NCBI RefSeq assembly: GCF_014174165.1
Contig: NZ_JABEQN010000004.1
Span: 124,001-188,000 of the forward strand
Direction: 5' to 3'
From: Gluconacetobacter dulcium
Lineage (GTDB): Bacteria > Pseudomonadota > Alphaproteobacteria > Acetobacterales > Acetobacteraceae
Length of the DNA: 64,000 bases
Program-made: the position numbers and the translations under genes
Shown here: piece after piece, positions 53,017 through 62,749 of the stretch
How the letters are laid out: every line of letters begins with the position of its first letter
How positions within the stretch are numbered: the first letter of the stretch is position 1
Notes under the pieces: model-generated
What the model was told of the DNA's origin: nothing
Databases searched by the model: none
What the model saw: the letters and a program-made list of their open reading frames with translations, nothing else

Positions 53017-54324
53017 GTGGATATCATTGACAGACGTCCCAATCCCCATGGGAAAAATCTCGAGAACCGGCGGCGGGTGCTGCAACGCGCCCGCTCGGCC
53101 GTGCAGACAGCCGTGCGGGATGCGGTGGCGCGCGGCAAGATCCGGGAAGTGGGGCAGGGCAATGCGATTTCGGTCCCGGCGGATGCGCTGCACGAACCTT
53201 CGCTGCATCGCGTCTTCTCCGAGGGCACGCGCGAGATCGTGCTGACCGGAAACCGCGAATTTTCGCGCGGCGACCGGCTGCAACGTCCTCCGGGCGGCGG
53301 TGGCGGCCAGGGGTCTGGGGCCGGGCAGGCTGGCGAGCAGGGGGGCGGTGAGGATTCCTTCCGCTTCGTGCTGAGCAGGGACGAGTTCCTCGATCTGTTT
53401 TTCGACGATCTGGAATTGCCCGACCTGCTCAAGCGCGAGATCTCGACCACCGAAAACGGCGTGCCTGCCCGTTCGGGCCTCAGTAATGAAGGCGCGCCGT
53501 CGCATCTGGATCTGGGGCGTACGATGCGGCGCTCGATCGCGCGGCGCCTGGGGCTGGGGCGGCCCAAGCCGGCCGAGTTGCTGGAGGTGGAGGAACGGAT
53601 CGCGGCGCTGGAAGCCCTGCGTCCGGCTTCGCCCGAGGAACTGGAGGAGCTTGAGGGCCTGCGCGAGCGGCGCGGGATGCTGCGGCAGCGGCTGGCGCGG
53701 ATTCCGTGGGTCGATCCGGTCGATCTGCGGTTCCGGCGCTACACCATCATGCCGCAGCCGGCGACGCGGGCGGTGATGTTCTGCATCATGGACGTTTCGG
53801 GCTCGATGACCGAACGGATGAAGGATCTGGCGAAGCAGTTCTTCCTGCTGCTGCATGTGTTTCTGGAGCGGCGGTACAAGAAGGTCGAAATCGTCTTCAT
53901 CCGCCATGCCGAGAGTGCCGAGGAGGTGGATGAGGATACGTTCTTCCACGATCCGCGCACCGGCGGCACCATCGTCTCGTCGGCGCTGGAACTGATGCGC
54001 ACCATCCAGCGGGAGCGTTTTCCGTCAGCGAACTGGAACATCTATGTCGCCCAGGCGTCCGACGGCGACAATGCGTCGTCCGATACCACGCGGACGGCCA
54101 GCCTGCTGCGGGACGATATCCTGCCGGCGGTGCAGTATTATGCCTATATCGAAATTACGGGTTCGGGGGCGGTGATCCGTGGCGAGACCGACCTGTGGCG
54201 CAGTTATCGCGCCATCGCCGATGAGAACGATCATCTCGCGATCCGCCAGGTGGGCGACCGCAAGGAGATTTTCCCGGTTTTCCGCGACCTGTTTTCCCGT
54301 CAGCGCGATACGGCGGAGGCTTGA
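53017..54324 (+). CDS. yeaH: YeaH/DUF444 von Willebrand A-like protein
   Basis: A 435-residue protein of the YeaH/YhbH family, partner of PrkA. The GTG at 53017 gives the typical opening VDIIDRRPNPHGKN; the frame is open 74 codons further upstream, but that part has no family similarity and overlaps the hairpins. A Gly-rich linker (about 90-110) precedes a metal-ion-dependent adhesion-type motif, MDVSGSMTERMKD near residue 258 (DxSxS). Overlaps spoVR by one base. Confidence 0.9.
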   Translation: MDIIDRRPNPHGKNLENRRRVLQRARSAVQTAVRDAVARGKIREVGQGNAISVPADALHEPSLHRVFSEGTREIVLTGNREFSRGDRLQRPPGGGGGQGSGAGQAGEQGGGEDSFRFVLSRDEFLDLFFDDLELPDLLKREISTTENGVPARSGLSNEGAPSHLDLGRTMRRSIARRLGLGRPKPAELLEVEERIAALEALRPASPEELEELEGLRERRGMLRQRLARIPWVDPVDLRFRRYTIMPQPATRAVMFCIMDVSGSMTERMKDLAKQFFLLLHVFLERRYKKVEIVFIRHAESAEEVDEDTFFHDPRTGGTIVSSALELMRTIQRERFPSANWNIYVAQASDGDNASSDTTRTASLLRDDILPAVQYYAYIEITGSGAVIRGETDLWRSYRAIADENDHLAIRQVGDRKEIFPVFRDLFSRQRDTAEA

Positions 54325-55883
54325 TGGATCAGATCATATCAGGAGGCGGCACGCCGGCGCGGTCCGGGGGGCTGCTTTATTCGGGCAATGACTGGAATTT
54401 CCAGACCATCCGCGATTGCTACGACGCGATCGAGGAGATCGCGCATGGCGAACTGGGGTTGGAAACCTATACCAACCGCGTGGAAATCATCACGTCCGAG
54501 CAGATGCTGGATGTCTACACCGCGCACGGCATGCCGGTGGGCTACAAGCACTGGTCGTTCGGCAAGCGCTTCATCGGGCACGAGAATGCCTATCGGCGCG
54601 GGCTGATGGGGCTGGCCTATGAGGTCGTCATCAATTCCGATCCCTGCATCAGCTACCTGATGGAGGAGAATTCGGCGACGATGCAGGCGCTGGTGATCGC
54701 GCATGCGGCGTTCGGCCATAATCATTTTTTCCGCAATAACAGGCTGTTCCGGGAATGGACGGACCCGTCCGACATTCTGGATTATCTGGAATTCGCGCGT
54801 GGCTACATCGCCCGCTGCGAGGAGCGGCACGGCCAGCGGGCGGTGGAGCGGGTGCTGGATGCCGCCCACGCCTTGCAGAACCAGGGGGTCAATCGCCATT
54901 CCGGCGCCCGCAAGCTCGACCTGAAGGCCGAGCAGCAGCGCGCGAAAGAGCGACGGGCTTATGAGGACAGCATCTTCAACGATCTGTGGCGGACGCTTCC
55001 CACCGAGGCCGGTGGCGCCGACGGGGCGGCCGAAGGAGGGGATGCGCGTCGCCTGCTGGGGCTGCCCGAGGAAAATCTGCTCTATTTCCTGGAAAAGAAT
55101 GCGCCGCGCCTGGCCCCGTGGGAGCGGGAGATCATCCGTATCGTGCGGATGATCGCGCAATATTTCTATCCGCAGCCCCAGGTGAAGATGATGAACGAGG
55201 GCTGCGCGACCTGGGTGCATGTCTACATCATGCGGCGGTTGCACGAACTGGGGCGGATCGACGATGCGGCCTATCTGGAGGTTATCCATTCGACGTCGAA
55301 CGTGATCAACCAGCCGGGTTTCGACATGGGGGGAGGGGCGTCTTTCAACCCCTATGCGCTGGGTTATGCGATGATGACCGATATCGTGCGCATCTGCACC
55401 GAGCCGACCGCCGAGGACCGGGCATGGTTCCCCGACATCGCGGGCAATGGGGATGCGATCGGCACGCTGCGGCATGCCTGGGCGGAATATCGGGATGAGA
55501 GCTTCATCCAGCAATTTCTCTCGCCCAGGGTGATCCGCGATTTCCGCATGTTCCGTCTCAGCGATGACACCGCCCAGCCTTATCTGCTGGTCGATGCCAT
55601 TCATGACGAGGCCGGGTATCGGGAAATCCGCCGCAGTCTGGCGCGCGTCTACGATCCCGGCACGTTCTATACCGAGATCGAGATCGTCGACGTGGACCTG
55701 CTGGGCGACCGTACCCTGAAGCTGGAGCATCGCACCCGGGCCGGCCAGTTGCTTCAGGCCCGCGATGCGCGCCAGACGCTCGATTACCTCGCCGCGCTGT
55801 GGGGGTATGGTGTGGTGCTGAATGAGGTGGATGACCAGACGGGGGCGGTCCTTGCGACCCATACCGCCGGGCCGGCCCAATAG
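54324..55883 (+). CDS. SpoVR-family protein (YcgB)
   Basis: A 519-residue SpoVR/YcgB protein. Family blocks include GMPVGYKHWSFGKRF near residue 71, YEVVINSDPCISYLMEEN near 95, AHAAFGHNHFFRNN near 130 and NEGCATWVHVYIMRRLHELG near 292. The function is not firmly known; in Bacillus it affects the spore cortex and in Gram-negatives it is co-expressed with yeaGH under stress. The host is not expected to sporulate, so a stress role is likely. Third gene of the operon, with a strong terminator behind it. Confidence 0.92.
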   Translation: MDQIISGGGTPARSGGLLYSGNDWNFQTIRDCYDAIEEIAHGELGLETYTNRVEIITSEQMLDVYTAHGMPVGYKHWSFGKRFIGHENAYRRGLMGLAYEVVINSDPCISYLMEENSATMQALVIAHAAFGHNHFFRNNRLFREWTDPSDILDYLEFARGYIARCEERHGQRAVERVLDAAHALQNQGVNRHSGARKLDLKAEQQRAKERRAYEDSIFNDLWRTLPTEAGGADGAAEGGDARRLLGLPEENLLYFLEKNAPRLAPWEREIIRIVRMIAQYFYPQPQVKMMNEGCATWVHVYIMRRLHELGRIDDAAYLEVIHSTSNVINQPGFDMGGGASFNPYALGYAMMTDIVRICTEPTAEDRAWFPDIAGNGDAIGTLRHAWAEYRDESFIQQFLSPRVIRDFRMFRLSDDTAQPYLLVDAIHDEAGYREIRRSLARVYDPGTFYTEIEIVDVDLLGDRTLKLEHRTRAGQLLQARDARQTLDYLAALWGYGVVLNEVDDQTGAVLATHTAGPAQ

Positions 55884-55897
55884 CGGGGCATGGAAAG

Positions 55898-55931
55898 ACA
55901 CGCGCCGATAATGACGCGGGCGCGTGTTTTT
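55898..55931 (+). terminator. Rho-independent terminator after spoVR
   Basis: A perfect 9-bp stem (55898-55906 with 55919-55927) with a 12-base loop runs directly into TTTTT (55927-55931), and the A-tract at 55894-55896 could extend the stem. It lies 15 bases after the spoVR stop. It isolates the amine dehydrogenase operon from the prkA operon. Confidence 0.85.
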
Positions 55932-56195
55932 GTTCGAAAACATACAAATATGTCCGTTTTCCCGTGAAACGCATACGAATGTTTCATTGGTGTCAGAAAA
56001 ACTGAAATGCACTTGCGGTTTTTCGAAAGGGGAAGACTAGCCCTCCAGGCGAAAAATTTGTATCGAAAGAACATCAAATCAGGCGGCAAGCGCGCTCCGC
56101 TTCCGTGCTTCCGAAACGCGATTCGGAGGATGGTGTGGCGAACAACAGGGTTGGCGGGATGAAGATGATATTTCCTTCGTGGGTCCGACGGTCGC
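55932..56195 (+). promoter_or_regulatory. AT-richer control region of the amine dehydrogenase operon
   Basis: 264 bases without a gene, clearly more AT-rich than their surroundings. It holds a short palindrome (ACATA-CAAA-TATGT, 55940-55953), a related CATACGAATG copy about 30 bases on, and the motif TCGAAA repeated near 55934, 56025 and 56064. No clean -35/-10 pair is evident. These are candidate operator sites. No regulator gene is adjacent. Confidence 0.4.
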
Positions 56196-57407
56196 ATGTT
56201 GGCTGAGCGGCGGTGTCGCGTTGCGCGGCGGATTGCGCGCTCCCTGCTGGCCGCCACCGTTTTGACGGCGGTCTCGACGTTTACGCCGGCGCATGCCGCC
56301 GAACCGATCCTGCAGACGGAGGAGAGTGACGTCGTCACCCTGCCGCCCGGCGGCCCGCATCGGGTCCTGGTCGAGGATGGAGTCTATCGCCACAGCAAGG
56401 ACGGGCGGGTCTATGTCGTGGACCTCGATACCGGCCGGCTGCTGGGAATGGTGCAGGCGGCCTATAATGCCAACATGGTGGCCGACCCGGCGGGCAAGGC
56501 GTTCTATGTTGCCGAGACGACGTGGGAACGTGGCAATCGCGGCAAGCGTCACGACATGCTGGCGGCCTATGATCCGCGTACGCTGGAGATGGTCGCGGAT
56601 ATCGATCTGCCGGGGCGCGCGCTGATCACGCCGAAGAAGCCGGACATGGCGATCGGTGCGGATGGACATTATGTCTATGTCTACGATTCCAGCCCGACCA
56701 ATGCGGTCCATGTCTATGACACCGCCCTGAAATCGGTCGTGCGGACGGTGGACGTGCCGGGGTGCGGGCTGGTTTATCCATGGGGCAATACCGGATTTTC
56801 GTCGATCTGCGGTGATGGGTCTCTGGCGAACGTGCAGATGGACGCGAAGGGCAAGCCGACCCTGACGCGGACTCCGCCGTTTTTCGTGCCCGATCGCGAT
56901 CCGGTCTTCGAACATAGTCCGGAGGTCGGGGCCAATGGCCATGTCTGGTTCATTTCCTACAGTGGCCTGATCTACGAGACGACTCTGGGTACGCAATCCA
57001 GCGTGGCCAAACCCTGGTCGATCCAGGAAGCCGCCGGCCTGAAGGCGGCATCGGATGCCCGTGCCCCGTTCGAGGTGACGTGGCGGCCGGGCGGATGGCA
57101 GCTCGCGGCGCTGCGGGCGCGCGATTCGCATCTGTTCGTGCTGATGCACAAGGGGACTTTCTGGACGCACAAGGAAGCCGGGTCCGAATTGTGGGAGCTG
57201 GATCTGAAGACGCACCGGCTGGTGCGGCGTATCCCGCTGGCAGCCCACAGCATGATGGTCGGCGTGACCCAGGATGCGCAGTCGCGCATCATGCTGACGG
57301 ACGAGGCCGGCGATCTGGTGGTGCTGGACGGTGCCGATGGCAAGCCCGTGCGCAAGATCGGGGCATTGGGCGATGCGCTGATCTTTACGGCTGCCCCCGG
57401 AGAATGA
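56196..57407 (+). CDS. mauB: Amine dehydrogenase heavy (beta-propeller) chain
   Basis: A 403-residue periplasmic subunit of the methylamine/aralkylamine dehydrogenase family. Signal peptide about 1-34, ending THA-type PAHA. Landmarks are RVYVVDLDTGRLLGMVQ near residue 70, DPRTLEMVADIDLPGRA near 126, PWGNTGFSSICGDGSL near 193 and VWFISYSGLIYETTLG near 249, all as in MauB/AauB. The heavy chain holds the light chain that carries the TTQ cofactor. Whether the natural amine is aliphatic or aromatic cannot be told. First gene of the operon. Confidence 0.9.
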   Translation: MLAERRCRVARRIARSLLAATVLTAVSTFTPAHAAEPILQTEESDVVTLPPGGPHRVLVEDGVYRHSKDGRVYVVDLDTGRLLGMVQAAYNANMVADPAGKAFYVAETTWERGNRGKRHDMLAAYDPRTLEMVADIDLPGRALITPKKPDMAIGADGHYVYVYDSSPTNAVHVYDTALKSVVRTVDVPGCGLVYPWGNTGFSSICGDGSLANVQMDAKGKPTLTRTPPFFVPDRDPVFEHSPEVGANGHVWFISYSGLIYETTLGTQSSVAKPWSIQEAAGLKAASDARAPFEVTWRPGGWQLAALRARDSHLFVLMHKGTFWTHKEAGSELWELDLKTHRLVRRIPLAAHSMMVGVTQDAQSRIMLTDEAGDLVVLDGADGKPVRKIGALGDALIFTAAPGE

Positions 57408-57431
57408 GGCCCCGCGTGACGGAGAAACGAT

Positions 57432-58004
57432 ATGCCCAATCCTGAAAACAGGGGGGCCGTCGGCGTGGCGCGGAACGGCCTCGACACGATGGCCGAACGG
57501 CTTGCCCGCTATCTCGCCGGCCGGTCCTCCCGCCGGAGCGCGCTTGCCCGGCTGGGTGGGTGGGCCGCCGCGATTCCGGCTTTTCCTCTGCTGCCGGTCT
57601 GGCGGCGCGATGCCCGCGCGGCGGCTCCCGCCGCGCCGTCGCCCTTCGCGGCGAAGGCGCAGGTGAAGGACGACACGAAGTGCGATTACTGGCGCTATTG
57701 CGCCATCGACGGCAATTTGTGCACCACCTGCGGCGGCGGGGTTCATAGCTGCCCACCGGGAACGCATCCGTCGCCGACCTCGTGGATCGGGACGTGTTTC
57801 AACCCGCAGGACCGCCGCTCGTACCTGATCGCCTATCGCGATTGCTGCGGGCAGGATGCCTGCAACGAACAGAACTGCCTGGGCATGGATGGTGATCTGC
57901 CGACTTATCGTCCGCAGGCCAATAACGACATCATCTGGTGTTTCGGTACCGGTTCGTTGCTTTATAATTGTTCGACTGCCGTAATTGTGGGAACTGCCGA
58001 ATGA
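57432..58004 (+). CDS. mauA: Amine dehydrogenase light chain (TTQ subunit)
   Basis: A 190-residue precursor. A long N-terminal targeting region with RSSRRSALARLGGWAA looks twin-arginine-like. The mature domain begins at CDYWRYCAIDGNLC near residue 84 and has 12 cysteines, the number that makes six disulfides in MauA. Both tryptophans that become tryptophan tryptophylquinone can be placed: one in SPTSWIGTC, the other in NNDIIWCFG. The catalytic-base Asp segment SYHDCC appears as AYRDCC. Follows mauB by 24 bases and overlaps the cytochrome gene (ATGA). Confidence 0.92.
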   Translation: MPNPENRGAVGVARNGLDTMAERLARYLAGRSSRRSALARLGGWAAAIPAFPLLPVWRRDARAAAPAAPSPFAAKAQVKDDTKCDYWRYCAIDGNLCTTCGGGVHSCPPGTHPSPTSWIGTCFNPQDRRSYLIAYRDCCGQDACNEQNCLGMDGDLPTYRPQANNDIIWCFGTGSLLYNCSTAVIVGTAE

Positions 58005-58456
58005 AGAAGATTCTTACCCTGGCCCTGTTTCTGGGCGCCGCGAGCCCGGCTTTCGCCGCGCCGGATGGCCAGGCGCTGTACGGTGCCAATTGCGGCATCT
58101 GCCACCAGGGGGGCGGAGTCGGTGCGCCGGGCCAGTTTCCGCCGCTTGCGAATCGGATCGACAAGATCGTTTCGACGCCCGAAGGCAAGAAATACGTGAC
58201 CGAAGTGCTGATGAACGGTCTGGCCGGTTCGATCGACGCCGCTGGTGCGACCTATGTCGGTTTCATGCCCAGCTTCAAAAGCCTGTCCGATGACGATGTC
58301 GCCGCGATTCTGACCTATCTGTCGTCGCTGGGCGGCACCAAGCCCGCGCCGGTTGTTTCCGCAGCCGATGTGGCGGCCGCGCGTGCGGCGCCGATGTCTT
58401 CGTCCGCCGTTGCGGCGGCGCGGAAAGACCTCAACGCGGCGCATCCGCTGCCGTAA
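58001..58456 (+). CDS. Exported monoheme cytochrome c
   Basis: A 151-residue class I cytochrome c with a signal peptide (MKKILTLALFLGAASPAFA). CGICH near residue 33 binds heme and the Met in YVGFMPSFKSLSD near 88 is the probable sixth ligand. The Ala-rich tail (about 110-151) lacks a domain. Translationally coupled to mauA, so it is a likely direct electron acceptor, taking the place usually filled by amicyanin (mauC). Confidence 0.88.
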   Translation: MKKILTLALFLGAASPAFAAPDGQALYGANCGICHQGGGVGAPGQFPPLANRIDKIVSTPEGKKYVTEVLMNGLAGSIDAAGATYVGFMPSFKSLSDDDVAAILTYLSSLGGTKPAPVVSAADVAAARAAPMSSSAVAAARKDLNAAHPLP

Positions 58457-58610
58457 GACACTGACCGGACATGCGCGTCGGCTACGATTCGACGCGCATG
58501 TCCCGCGCCGCGATGTTGGCGGCGATGAGGGCCGCACGACTCCGATGCCTGAAAATACATGCCGGGCTTTTCGCTGCGAGGCACGCTTGTCTGGCAGGCT
58601 GCGGGTTCAA

Positions 58611-59084
58611 ATGATCTCCGGGCTACGCGGGCGTCTTGCCCGCCTCACGGGGGCGGCTCTGATGATTGCCGCCCTGGTTGGCCCCGTGCTGTCGGGCCGG
58701 GCCGCGCTGGCGCTGGACCAGGTGCGTACCACCTATCTGGAAAAATGCGGCGGTTGCCACGGGATCGAGGGGCTGTCGGGGCAGACCTATATTCCGACCC
58801 TGCGGGACCGAATCGGCACGTTGAGCTGCACACCGGAGGGACGGGCGTATCTGCTCACGGTGCCCGGCGTTTCGATGTCGCTGATCCGCGATGACGCGCT
58901 GATGGCGCAGGTGATGAATTTCGTCCTGTTCGACCTCGGTGGCCGCAGCACGCCGGCTGGCACGCGGCCTTTCACGGCGGAGGAGGTCCGCACCCAGCGC
59001 GGCCACCCGTTGAGCACCACCGATCTGCCGGCGGTGCGGGCCGGGGTGTGGGCGCGGGCGGTCGCCTGCGCCAACCACCGGTAA
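58611..59084 (+). CDS. Second exported cytochrome c-like protein
   Basis: About 157 residues from the ATG at 58611: n-region MISGLRGRLARLTG, a hydrophobic signal, then LEKCGGCHGIEGLSG with one CxxCH near residue 43. Methionines that could be axial ligands follow (VSMSLIRDDALMAQVMNF). It has a single heme site and is far too short to be the diheme MauG. An ATG at 58545 could start a longer form. It is 154 bases after the first cytochrome on the same strand, so it probably belongs to the amine dehydrogenase operon as a second electron carrier. Confidence 0.75.
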   Translation: MISGLRGRLARLTGAALMIAALVGPVLSGRAALALDQVRTTYLEKCGGCHGIEGLSGQTYIPTLRDRIGTLSCTPEGRAYLLTVPGVSMSLIRDDALMAQVMNFVLFDLGGRSTPAGTRPFTAEEVRTQRGHPLSTTDLPAVRAGVWARAVACANHR

Positions 59085-59102
59085 CGGGCGGCTGCATGGC
59101 CG

Positions 59103-59699
59103 TCAGGGCAGGCGACGCGCCAGATCGGCGGCGGCGATGGCGAAAGCCTGGTAGAAATCATCATGCACGGCGACCGTGCCGCCGGAGAGGCGGATGAAGC
59201 CCTCGGTCATGCCGTTCTGCACCATGCCATCCGAATGGGCGAGAATGCCGTCCGCGTCTTCCATCGCCCCCGATCCGACCGGCGCATCCGGGGTGATGCG
59301 CGGGCGCAGGGTGTCGTTCCATGCCGCGATTCGGTAGGCGGCGACTTTCTCGGGATAAGGGCGGCCGTCGGTGGTGTAGCCGGCGAGGGGCTTGCCCTGT
59401 GCCATCATGTAGCCGATTTCCACCGCTGTCCCTGGGTCCATGTCCGCGGCCCGGCGGAAGGGGTCGAGGCAGAAGATGCCGCCGGCGCAACGATCCATCA
59501 GGGCGCGGTCGGCGGTTACGATCTTGAGGATCGTGTCCAGCCCCGGCGGTAGCGATTCGATGCCGGCCTGGCCGTCAAAAGGGGCGAGGCCCTCCAGCCC
59601 AGCCTCCCGGCATAGCGCGCGCAACCGGTCGAAAATGGCGACCGCGCCGGGGCGGAAGACCAGATCGCCGGCCAGATAGACGGTTCTGTTCGCTGTCAT
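59103..59699 (-). CDS. Nucleoside 2-deoxyribosyltransferase
   Basis: A 198-residue enzyme that swaps bases on 2'-deoxynucleosides. The N-terminal RTVYLAGDLVFRPGA (landmark VYLAGD), the central DPFRRAADMDPGTAVEIGYM with the nucleophilic Glu (PGTAVEIG near residue 92) and the C-terminal SGGTVAVHDDF agree with this family. The start is the ATG at 59699 (MTANRTVYLAG). Divergent from guaB with 117 bases between, so both concern purine/nucleoside metabolism side by side. Confidence 0.82.
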   Translation of the reverse strand: MTANRTVYLAGDLVFRPGAVAIFDRLRALCREAGLEGLAPFDGQAGIESLPPGLDTILKIVTADRALMDRCAGGIFCLDPFRRAADMDPGTAVEIGYMMAQGKPLAGYTTDGRPYPEKVAAYRIAAWNDTLRPRITPDAPVGSGAMEDADGILAHSDGMVQNGMTEGFIRLSGGTVAVHDDFYQAFAIAAADLARRLP

Positions 59700-59721
59700 G
59701 CCGCTTCTGCTCTCCTTTTTC

Positions 59722-59750
59722 TTGCCACGATCCGATTCGCATCTTATGTG
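59722..59750 (+). promoter_or_regulatory. Possible guaB promoter
   Basis: TTGCCA (59722-59727), a 17-base spacer and TATGTG (59745-59750), about 67 bases before the guaB ATG. The -35 box is good and the spacing ideal; the -10 box is moderate. A GAGG ribosome binding site follows at 59803-59806. Confidence 0.45.
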
Positions 59751-59804
59751 GAAGCGCCAACGGTCGGGTACCCGAGGCTCTGGGACCCCTGCAACGGTAG
59801 ATGA

Positions 59805-61319
<1,515 letters not shown>

Positions 61320-61357
61320 CCCAACCCTGATCGCCATCTCCGACTGACAGGACGATT

Positions 61358-62650
61358 ATGACGCCCAGCGCGCGGCTTGCTGCCGCCATTGATCTGCTGT
61401 CGGAGATGGAGGCGACGCCGCGTCGTCCCGCCGACGCCGTTGCCAACGCCTTCTTTCGCGAGCGCCGCTATATCGGCGGTGGGGACCGCCGCGCGGTGTC
61501 CGAGCGGGTCTGGACCGTGCTGCGGCACTGGCGCCATCTCGGCTGGTGGTTGGAGCAGGCGGGCGTGCCGGCCACGCCCCGCACGCGCCTGATCGCCGCG
61601 ATGCAATTGCTGCCCCGGCCGGGTGAGGCGCCGGGGGTTCTGTTTGCGGGCGACCGGTACGGACCCGCGCCGCTGACAGCGGGCGAGCAGGAACTGGCGG
61701 CGCGACTGCGCGGCCAGGCGCTGGCCGATCCCGCAATGCCGCAGGCGGTCCGGCTGGAAGTGCCGGACTGGCTGCTGCCCCGGCTGGCGGAAACCTTCGG
61801 TACCGCGCTGGAGGCCGAGGTTTCCGCCCTGGCGGGCGAGGCAACGCTGGATCTGAGGGTCAATCTGCTGAAGACGACGCGCCAGGAAGCGGCGCGCCTG
61901 CTGGCGGAAGGGGGTATCCACGCCGAGGAAACGACCCTCTCTCCATGGGGGTTGCGCGTACCGGGGCGGCAGCCGGTAACGGCGACGGCGGCCTTCAAGG
62001 CGGGTCTGGTGGAAATTCAGGACGAAGGAAGTCAGATCGTCGTGGCGGCGGTCGATGCGCGGCCGGGCATGCGCGTGCTGGATTACTGCGCGGGTGCCGC
62101 CGGCAAGACGCTGGGCATGGCCATGACCATGGAGAATCGCGGCCACATCGTGGCGTGCGATGTCTCCGAGCCCAGGCTGGAGGGGGCGGTGCGCCGGTTG
62201 CGCCGGGCAGGGGTACATAATGCGGAACGGCATCTGCTGGTGCCGGGCGATCGCTGGGCACGGCGGCGGGCCGGCAGTTTCGATCGGGTGCTGGTCGATG
62301 CGCCCTGCACCGGAACCGGCACCTGGCGCCGTAATCCGGACGCGCGGCTGCGCCTGACGGAACGGGATCTGGAAGAACTGACGGCCAAGCAGGCCGAGAT
62401 CCTCTCGACCGCCGCCACGCTGGTCCGGCCGGGCGGGAGGCTGATCTACGCCACCTGTTCGGTACTGCGCGAGGAAAATCAGGACCGGATCGCGTCGTTT
62501 CTGGCGTCGTCGCCGCAGTTTCGGCGTGCCGGACCCGAACCCGGCTGTGGCCTGCCCCCCGATCTGGCGCAGGACGGGATGATCGCGCTGTCGCCCCTGC
62601 GCCACGGCACGGACGGCTTTTTCGCGGCCATTCTGGAACGGGTCGCCTGA
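61358..62650 (+). CDS. rsmB: 16S rRNA m5C methyltransferase, RsmB/NOP family
   Basis: A 430-residue RNA 5-cytosine methyltransferase. An N-terminal helical (NusB-like) region spans about 1-150. The catalytic domain has VLDYCAGAAGKTLGMAM near residue 239 (SAM loop), VDAPCTGTGTWRRNPD near 315 with one catalytic Cys and IYATCSVLREENQD near 366 with the second. RsmB modifies C967 of 16S rRNA in Escherichia coli; the exact site here is inferred. It follows guaB on the same strand. Confidence 0.92.
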   Translation: MTPSARLAAAIDLLSEMEATPRRPADAVANAFFRERRYIGGGDRRAVSERVWTVLRHWRHLGWWLEQAGVPATPRTRLIAAMQLLPRPGEAPGVLFAGDRYGPAPLTAGEQELAARLRGQALADPAMPQAVRLEVPDWLLPRLAETFGTALEAEVSALAGEATLDLRVNLLKTTRQEAARLLAEGGIHAEETTLSPWGLRVPGRQPVTATAAFKAGLVEIQDEGSQIVVAAVDARPGMRVLDYCAGAAGKTLGMAMTMENRGHIVACDVSEPRLEGAVRRLRRAGVHNAERHLLVPGDRWARRRAGSFDRVLVDAPCTGTGTWRRNPDARLRLTERDLEELTAKQAEILSTAATLVRPGGRLIYATCSVLREENQDRIASFLASSPQFRRAGPEPGCGLPPDLAQDGMIALSPLRHGTDGFFAAILERVA

Positions 62651-62749
62651 ATTTCGGCGCCGCGTCCATGCGGCGTTCTATCCTGCTCACGCAGCACGAC
62701 ATATTCTGGTACCCTGCGGTTCTTCGAACCAATAGTCCGGGATAGGTGT

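Noticed and set aside
58600-58616. A GGTTCAAAT block like the T-loop of a tRNA
   Set aside because: No acceptor, D-arm or anticodon arm can be folded around it; it is probably part of the second cytochrome gene start.
58611-59084. Second cytochrome as MauG
   Set aside because: It has one heme-binding motif and about half the length of diheme MauG.
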